64,000 nt of DNA from positions 992,001-1,056,000 of the forward strand of contig CAJZBQ010000032.1 of NCBI GenBank assembly GCA_914767885.1, given 5' to 3'. The stretch comes from Blepharisma stoltei. Its lineage: Eukaryota > Ciliophora > Heterotrichea > Heterotrichida > Blepharismidae. This document shows, one piece after another, positions 57,491-64,000 of this stretch. A program made the position numbers and the translations under genes. Under the pieces are notes generated by a model, which searched no databases, had not been told where the DNA came from, and saw only the letters and a list, made by a program, of their open reading frames with translations. Each line of letters starts with the position of its first letter. Within the stretch, counting starts at the first letter, position 1.

Positions 57491-59522
57491 TTAAGTTTGC
57501 ATAGTTTTTGTTAGAAAATGAGAATCATAGCTGATTCGGTTTTTTCGGTTTTGCCTTAGAAGAGACTTAGACCTAGTTATTGTAGGCTTAATTGGCGATT
57601 TATATAAGGATTTTGTAGGAGATCGGCTTAAAGATCTGTCTCATGTAGTAGAAGACTTGCTACGGTGTACATACCAATTTGGCATAATCTCAAACCATTC
57701 AGCAGGCAGTGTGTGGCAGCTTGTATGGGACTCGCGGGGAAGATAAATCCCTTTGTATTCATTAAACGAAAATGCTGATACTTTTTGTGGGCCGTCTCTT
57801 GTGATTCCAGTATAAGTTTGGAGGTAAATATTAGGGCTTATTGAAATAGGCTGATAATAAACTTTTGTTATCACATTAATTGAGTGAAAATCGTATAGGG
57901 AAATTGTAGTTTTGCCTATAAAATGGTGTGAGTTGTAGAGCTCTATCACAATATTTCCATAGTTTTCTAAAAAGGCTTCGAAATCGTTTTTATTTTTAGC
58001 GAAAATATACTATAGCAATTGCCCGAGGATGGCGCTATCTTGCGCCATCCTCGGGCAATTCAAAAATGGCCCACACCGGGAATCGAACCCACGTGTGGGG
58101 CCATTTTTGGTGTGTGGCCAACATCGACTTACACGCACCAAAAATGGCCCCACACGTGGGTTCGATTCCCGGTGTGGGGCCATTTTTTGGATTGCCCGAG
58201 GATGGCGCAAGATAGCGCCATCCTCGGGCAATTCCTATATTTTTATATGAAAAAGTGGAGACAATAATAAAAAAATTCAATTAATATGGGGCAGTATATA
58301 AAAGGACTTTACATGTTTTAGTGACTGAGTTTTGCCTTCATTTTCAGTGAGAGAAAACTGTATATTTGAACCTAGAAATGAGTATCTTATATAGAATACA
58401 AAAAAATGGTGTGGTGAACCAATCTGCCCTCTTAATAGCTGTAGCAAGATGGGAGACTAAGGAACTTTTGGAAGGGAGCAGCATTTGGTGAGTGTGTCAG
58501 CCGGGTTTTACTTGGTCTAGTAGAGCTCAATATCGGGCGTGCTGACCTCAGGCTCACATCCAGGGGAAGATTTTACCCTGAGGGAGGATAGAAATTGGAA
58601 GTTGAAAAGAGATAGCCCAGCAAGGCTAGAGATCACTCGTTTGACTAATCGGCATTTTTCTAGCGCGACACCGGGAGTTGCACCCGAGCTACAAGTTTCA
58701 TCCCTGTTGATAGACTACCAGGAAATTCGCTTTTTGAGTTTTCTGAAAAGGGAACCCGTCGACATAATGCACAGTGGCCCAGCATCTTCACCTCTGGGTA
58801 GCAAATGCAGGCTCTTATCGGAGAGAGTAACAAGCCTTAAGCTCTGCAATCAGACTGGCGAGCAAGGGGGTGTGAGAAACAAGGGACATGAAAAGCCATT
58901 AGCGAGTTGGTTGGGAGCTTCTCTATACTAATCTAATGAATGAATATCTTATATGAAAAGCTGAAGAAAGCTCTATTTCGCACTCTCTCAAACTGTCAAG
59001 TATAAGCATAAACCTATACTGTTCCAGCATGTTAAAATTCAGCGGCGGACTAAGATTATTTTCTTCTTTTGCCTCTTTATCATGAATAAACCCTAACCCT
59101 TTCGCAATAGAAATTTCAATATTTTTCAACTCTTGTGTAATTGTATACAAATTAAAGCAGCTTTCACAAACTTGGAATCTCTGATATAACGTCGCATTAT
59201 CCACATGCCGGTACTCTTTGTTTTCCATCCACGAAAGCTCTTTTCCTCTGTGTTTTAAGTGCTCTTCAAGCTCAAAAAGCATTTTTAACGTCAACTCCTG
59301 CGTCATTTTGACAAACCCGCTCCTACAAAATTCGCATCTTTTAAGCCTTTTATACTCCTTTAGCCCTAATTTTGAAGAAGTAGGGCTGACAAAGCTGTCA
59401 TTTTCGACAAAATAGTTCAGAGTAGGGAACACATTTGAGCTGTATTTGAATGCTTTTACGTTTATCATTCACCATATGTCTTCTTCATCTTTTATATAGT
59501 CACATATAGCTTGATTATGCAT
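57491..59522 (-). CDS. Hypothetical protein (413 residues) with a palindromic IES and a SINE-like insert
   Basis: ATG 59522 (MHNQAICDYIKDEEDIWWMI, one W from UGA). Removing the 562-bp SINE-like insert and the 228-bp palindromic IES leaves 1,242 bases in frame. Junctions: AFHIRYSFLGSNIQF and FHIKIYIFAKNKNDF. Residues 45-150 contain Cys pairs (CEFC, CESC) of a possible zinc site. The centre has beta-strand character like a C2 fold (VIELYNSHHFIGKTTISLYD), then an S/R-rich tail (RSLSRSPTKSLYKSPIKPT). Family not assigned. Confidence 0.78.
58010..58237 (-). mobile_element. IES, 228 bp, palindromic element
   Basis: TA 58008-58009 and TA 58236-58237. Arms GAATTGCCCGAGGATGGCGC and inverse, with inner GTGGGTTCGATTCCCGGTGT and inverse (a B-box-like stretch, but no tRNA fold around it). 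Removal restores the frame. Confidence 0.88.
58393..58954 (+). mobile_element. SINE-like retroposon with target-site duplication, inside a CDS
   Basis: TATCTTATAT at 58383-58392 and 58945-58954, extended with one mismatch to AATGA(G/A)TATCTTATAT. Insert unit 562 bp. It shares GCTGACNNCAGGCTCACATC, GGTTTTACTTNGTNTNGTNG and GGAAGGGAG with the copy at 34636-35198 (opposite strand). Confidence 0.88.
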
Positions 59523-59886
59523 TTAGCATGCCAATAGAGCATATTATTAACAGAAATTTTACTTTTTGCTGGAAAGATTTCATGTATACTCTGAAAGTAT
59601 GTCTGAGATATACCAGTTTTTCTAATTTAATTGATAAATTTCTTTCGAGGAATTTAATAATGTTATAAGTATAAGCACCAGTTGCTGAGACAAAATAACC
59701 ATGGCTGACTTTTAATATATTTGCATCAGCGCTTTCAGCTAAATAGCACTTCCCTGTGTATGAAACTTTGCTTGATATCAAATAGCACATCATAGCTTTT
59801 TTTGTGGAATAAAAATTCCTACATATAAAAGCTGTGCTACCTTTACACTTAATATATATATTAAAATGATGTGCGAAGCAGCCCAT
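59515..59886 (-). CDS. Hypothetical protein (123 residues)
   Basis: Open frame from ATG 59886 (MGCFAHHFNIYIKCKGSTAF) overlapping the next start by 8 bp. The composition is mixed, with five or more cysteines and a hydrophobic end (KFLLIICSIGMLNA). It lies just beyond a MITE-like terminus, so it may be the 3' part of a gene broken by an IES at about 59893-59995. Not recognised. Confidence 0.45.
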   Translation of the reverse strand: MGCFAHHFNIYIKCKGSTAFICRNFYSTKKAMMCYLISSKVSYTGKCYLAESADANILKVSHGYFVSATGAYTYNIIKFLERNLSIKLEKLVYLRHTFRVYMKSFQQKVKFLLIICSIGMLNA

Positions 59887-59892
59887 CCTCTT

Positions 59893-59995
59893 ACTCCGTC
59901 CCCTGCGTGAGCGAACAAATTTTTTTTTATCATTTATATATAAAAAAATATTTTTTATGTTGAAAATTTGATTTTCAAAATTTTGTAGGAGGAGA
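59893..59995 (-). mobile_element. Short CTCCGTGAG-type MITE, boundaries approximate
   Basis: Left end TTACTCCGTCCCCTGCGTGAG followed by CGAACAAATTTTTTTTT; right end GTAGGAGGAGATTAAGG. TA at both ends. I could not prove a coding junction. Confidence 0.55.
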
Positions 59996-60142
59996 TTAAG
60001 GAATTTTTTCCAAAAAAAAGAGTGCCATTTGATTAAAGTGAAAGCAAAGCTTAATTATTGAATAACTTAATAATTAATAAGCTTATACACAATAAATATA
60101 TTCATTCAGTTTATAGATTTATATATTTTAATAATTAATACA

Positions 60143-60280
60143 ATGAGCAAACTCTCTATAAATATCAATAAATATGCAAGGGAAAAAGAAAGTAAATTGA
60201 AATTTAGAAATCGCTGAATTTTGCATTCAACACCAAAATTAGATGATCATGAGATATGCCGCATCAAAGTTTCATGTTAA
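60143..60280 (+). CDS. Possible small gene (45 residues)
   Basis: ATG 60143, MSKLSINI start, then NKYAREKESKLKFRNR, UGA read as W, ends CRIKVSC at TAA 60278. Coding-like composition, but short and unsupported. The spacer around it (59996-60353) is otherwise AT-rich with a GC-richer end at about 60285-60355. Confidence 0.3.
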
Positions 60281-60353
60281 CTCTTTTGGGTCGCTTTCAG
60301 AATGGGTAAGTAGACGTATGACATGGTGGACGAACGTCTCCACTCACGGGTGG

Positions 60354-61599
60354 CTAGTACAAACCCTCGTCCTTAAAAGAGCAATCGATGCCAGAAGGAG
60401 CTGAAAGCAAAGAGAGGCGCGCTATGGAGATTATTGTAGCTCGCAGGCTTACCAGGAGTTTTTCTATAACCTTATCAATAATAAAGCCTTTACACCTAAT
60501 GAATTTTTGTAGGCAGTTTTTTTCGCCGTTTCTCCTACACACAAACCTGATCGTTTTTATCAGCTCAATACTGTTAAGAACCTGCGTATTATTCCCAACA
60601 ATTCGGTTTTTTTCTGAGTCATAATGGACTTTTTTAAGCACAGCTACAGGGCCAAACCCCATTTCAGACCTACTGAGCTTCGAAATAATGTGGCCTTCTT
60701 CAAAGTGTTCTCCTCTGCAGACCCTGCCTTTGTGGTCTGAATAAATCCAATAAGGCCTTTCTATATCGTTATAGATTATTGTGTCCGGGACTCACAATTC
60801 CAGCTTATTTGAGTTATTTTGATACTTAGGAAGGACACAGAGGAACTTGAAAAAATTCAGGGCTGGCGAGAAATCAAAGGTGTACTTATAACCGTCATCT
60901 AAACAGTAAACTTTTTTGATTAAGGCTTCCCTTGTCCGTTTTGTGTATCCGCTTACTAAATCTGACTGCGAGAACGTATGAGAAAAAGGCTTCGTGAAAT
61001 TTTCATCCTCATAGCCTTCATAAGGCTTTTGTTCAGGATCTTCGGGAGCTTCATTGATATAGAACCCTGAAAACATTTTTTGGTCGACCTTATGCTCATT
61101 TAACGTCCGCTAGCACTCAAATGCACTAGCTTCCAAGCCCTCGGCTTGAACATGGGTTGTCTGCGCAGAAATTCCGAAAAATGGAATTTCTGACAAATTC
61201 TCAGCAAAAGGGAAAACTTGAAGCCCTGGCCACAACTCCTGGTTTCAAACTGGAGAGTTTGCCCGAATAGCCTTGTAGTGCCAAAAGATATTGCTGGGCT
61301 TACATTCAATTTCAAGCTTCGCCTTCCCCACGAGGTAAAATTCCAATCCTGAAAAAGGACTGGTGCTAGGCACGGCACTCTGCCTGAATTACTTACCTAG
61401 CATTGCTGTCCATTTTTAGGTTGAAAAACCCTTCCTGGATATAATTAAGTATGTGCTCGAGGCTGCATAGACGAGAGGATATATCCGACCCGAGACGCCT
61501 TATTTAATTATGTGCTGATCTTATGCTTTTGGTGAGTTTCGGAGAGTATAACAGTTCTTTTATCTTCCCTGTTGATTTTGATCTATTAGAATTTTTCAT
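60354..61599 (-). CDS. Hypothetical protein (275 residues) with a 418-bp insert
   Basis: ATG 61599 (MKNSNRSKSTGKIKELLYS), insert 61093-61510, UGA=W at KLELWVPDT, stop TAG 60354. 828 coding bases in frame; the junction reads IRSAHKVDQKMFSGFYINE. The middle has a cysteine- and aromatic-rich region (RPYWIYSDHKGRVCRGEHF, then CRRNGEKNCLQKFIRC). Start codon is 11 bp from the divergent Kelch gene. Not recognised. Confidence 0.7.
61093..61510 (-). mobile_element. SINE-like 418-bp insert
   Basis: CATAA (minus strand) at both ends, each containing TA (61091-61092 and 61509-61510). GC-richer than the flanks. A second TA pair also keeps the frame, so ends may shift by several bases. Confidence 0.65.
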
Positions 61600-61610
61600 T
61601 ATTAAAGAAA

Positions 61611-63401
61611 ATGTACACAAATTATCGATTTCTTCATCGATCTTATGGAAATTCGTCACCTATTAATTCCAACCCTAAAATCGATCATAGAAAGCCTTGA
61701 GCCAACTCTTTTGCTTACCCAAAAAGTCCATACAAAAAACCGCAGAATGAAAGCTTTTCTTATATGCAAGACAGGACGTATAGTAATATTCCGTCTCCAG
61801 AGCCACTGAGAATAAAGCGAAACAATTCAAGAGAAAGACTATCATTGTCACCTATTGATAGAACAATAGAAAACTTTTCTGTCAAGAAAAGAGATTTATC
61901 GCCGAGTTTTAATGGAAAATCAGGCAGGCTAAAATCTTTGGCTTTTAGAAAGGAAATAGAAAACGAAATAGGGATTCCTGAAAGGATTAGCAAACTTATT
62001 ATAGAAATTTATTCTCCAAATAGCTTAGAAAATGAGCCTACAGCTATAGGGCTTTTAATAGGCTCAAAAATAATTATAACTTCACATATCGCAATCCCTA
62101 ATGAAACTTTGGCAGCTAGATACACATTTAAATTCCTTAAAGACGAAAACGTCTACAAATCGAACATCAAAAAATTCTTTTTTACCTCTCCTAATGACAA
62201 TTTGACCGTTTTAGCTATTACCCCTATCAACCAAGACCTAACAAAGCGAGTTCCCCTCTCTTTTGAATCAAATTTAAAAGAACTCGAAGGTGATCCTATT
62301 TATTACGTCAACCAAAAAGCATACCAAGCTTTCATTTCTAGCATAGACGCAGACATTTTTGGCTTTACTACTCAAAAAAGCATCCTAACTGGCACTCCTG
62401 TTTTTACCAAAAAATGGCAATTACTAGGAATTTCCCATACTTTTACACAAATCTATAAGTACACACAAGCTGCCTCTCTAGAGACTGTCCTAAAGTTTTT
62501 AAATAGGCTAAAATCCCACATCCCTAGAGACTCCTTATTAGGATCAATAGAAAAATCAGTTGATTTTAATGGGAAAGAATTCAACCAAAATAATTTTAAA
62601 GAAATGTATTGGTTCGAATGGCTAGGGAACTATATAGAAACCTATAATGTAGAGACGGGGGAATGAAATTATATGCAAACAAGCTTAAGGAATGAAGGAA
62701 GATGGCATTTCTTATGAGACAGCCGTCCTGTAATGCTCCCAAATGGCTCATTTTATATATTAGGAGGTATGAGGAATAATTTAGCTGTAGACGAAGTCGT
62801 CAAATTTAAGCCTGAAAAAGGCGAGCTTAAAAGAATGCAAAATATGGGGGTCGGCAGGGCAGCTTGTGGGACTGTTTTTCATGAGGGCTTTGTATATGCT
62901 CTATCAGGGAAGTACGCTAACAACTTCTGTGAAAGATATTCCTTAAGCCAAAAAAGATGGGAGTTTATACCGTCAATGGTCCATGAACGGTTCGATTTTT
63001 CTGCAATAGTCCTTTTTAGCTCAATTTATGTAGTTGGAGGGGAGCCTTATAGTGAGGTGGGAAATACTATTGAGGTCTATGACATTTTGAGAGAAGTCTG
63101 GGTAATTTTGAATATAAAATTACCTTTTGCGGTTGCGAATTCTCCATTGTGCCATTTATTTGGGTCGAGCTTTGCGATATTGGGAGGGAGAGGATGCAGA
63201 AATGTTATTATGGTGGAAATAGATAATTTGTATAGTAAAAGTGTTTCTATAAGAGAAGGAGCGGCATTGTCGGAGGAGGTTGAAACTATTTATCCTGTGA
63301 TTTATGCTGCTGAGCAGCAAAAAGTGTTTTTATTTAATATTACAGAAGGCTTTGAGAGGCCTTTATTGTATAAAATTCATGAATCCTATTTAACTAAATA
63401 A
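61611..63401 (+). CDS. Trypsin-like (likely inactive) plus Kelch-repeat protein
   Basis: ATG 61611, uninterrupted, 596 residues with four or more UGA=W codons (KPWANSF, GEWNYM, FLWDSRP). Residues about 130-330 look like a chymotrypsin-fold beta barrel: GLLIGSKIIITSHIAI and NDNLTVLAITP. The expected GxSGG is LTGTPVF, so the nucleophile serine is missing. Residues 375-596 are Kelch repeats (SFYILGGMRNNLAVDEVVKF, FVYALSGKYANNFCERYS, SIYVVGGEPYSEVGNTIEVY). Kelch propellers bind protein partners. Similar domain pairings occur in ciliates, but I have not checked this. Confidence 0.75.
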
Positions 63402-64000
63402 CCCAAACTTGTTATAATTTTAAATAATTGCAATAAAAACATTTAAATTATGGAATTTGGTGGACAATTAACGGGACGAAAACAGTAAAAATGAATATTC
63501 ATAATAACTATAAAAAATACTCAAAATATATAGGAAATAAAAAATATTAATTGTTAGACTGGCTCCATGCCAAATGATCGCGCATTTTTGGTAATGCGAC
63601 TTTCCTAGGGGAAATTTAGCCGTGACTTTTTGATAGCGATTTTATTTGACCTTTAATTTCGACACTATCTAAAAATTTTCTTATGAAATGTGCACTATCA
63701 AGGGAGCACCATTCATTTGGCCTGGACTTGTTTGACTAAATTTTATTATCAATAATTAATATTCCATCTAAATTCAACAAAAAATCATAAACTTCAGAGC
63801 ATGCATAATTAAAAACGAATATTATCTCCATATAACTTTATAATTTAATCCTATTAAGTTATCATTAAAAATTTATACAAGAAATTAGGCTTTATTTATT
63901 AAATATCCCTAAAACCTAACCTTTCATTTCTCAATTTACCTATTTATTTTTTAACCCCTAATTCCTATCATTTTCATCAACTTTTCCACTTTCGTTAATT
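63402..64000. other. Intergenic tail of the window
   Basis: AT-rich, with a GC-richer piece at about 63555-63735 containing possible hairpins (GCGCATTTTTGGTAATGCG). No gene recognised. Confidence 0.4.

Noticed and set aside
58081-58172. tRNA-like GGTTCGATTCCCGGTGT motif
   Set aside because: It resembles a B box, but no tRNA cloverleaf can be drawn and it occurs inverted twice in a palindrome.
58010-58280. Several overlapping frames on both strands around 58.0-58.3 kb
   Set aside because: They come from the perfect palindrome and read the same sequence in both directions. Not genes.

Overview
This window reads as germline (micronuclear) DNA of a heterotrich ciliate, most likely Blepharisma. 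Four observations support that. (1) UGA is read as tryptophan inside conserved domains, for example the RCC1 repeats and a ZZ zinc finger. (2) Introns are exactly 15 nt (2418-2432, 12884-12898, 25712-25726, 55840-55854). (3) DNA is AT-rich (estimated by eye) and genes are packed head to head. (4) Most reading frames are broken by short AT-rich segments between two TA dinucleotides; deleting one TA plus the segment restores frame and conserved protein sequence. These are internal eliminated sequences (IESs), removed when the somatic macronucleus forms. I placed about 42 inserts. In most genes the total excised length restores a coding length divisible by three.

Layout. 1-8.5 kb: an RNA-binding protein, zinc-finger proteins, a REEP-like membrane protein, a secreted coiled-coil protein split by three IESs, and a methyltransferase. 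8.8-16.8 kb: eIF5B with five IESs, EMC7, a gene holding a 1.84-kb foldback, and a MAP kinase. 17-27 kb: a foldback element, U3 snoRNA, an FHA protein, a ~1,609-residue RCC1-RasGAP fusion and coiled-coil genes. 27-36 kb: a thioredoxin/ZZ protein interrupted by two 816-bp repeats, a cyclin, an EF-hand protein and a gene carrying a SINE-like insert. 36.9-46 kb: a Nup98-type nucleoporin, an EF-hand coiled-coil protein, an IQ-motif protein and another coiled coil. 46.4-52.7 kb: a zinc-knuckle gene split by a 4.4-kb Mutator-like (MULE) transposon with ~0.8-kb inverted ends. 53-64 kb: listerin, several hypothetical genes with IESs, and a Kelch protein.

The inserts fall into classes: plain short TA-bounded IESs (59-127 bp); a foldback MITE family with termini like CTCCGTGAGYGAACAAAA, present in at least eight copies; a second MITE with the same architecture but different termini; large palindromes; GC-richer SINE-like repeats with target-site duplications; and the MULE. 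Several transposon-like inserts lie inside coding sequence and so must be removed precisely for the gene to work. Two of them (MULE, 40.5-kb insert) have direct repeats containing no TA, which is not the usual rule for this excision system.

Functionally the genes are ordinary housekeeping and cytoskeletal or signalling genes (translation, ER insertion, nuclear pore, ribosome quality control, cell cycle, MAPK). There is no operon-like theme. What is unusual is the germline architecture.
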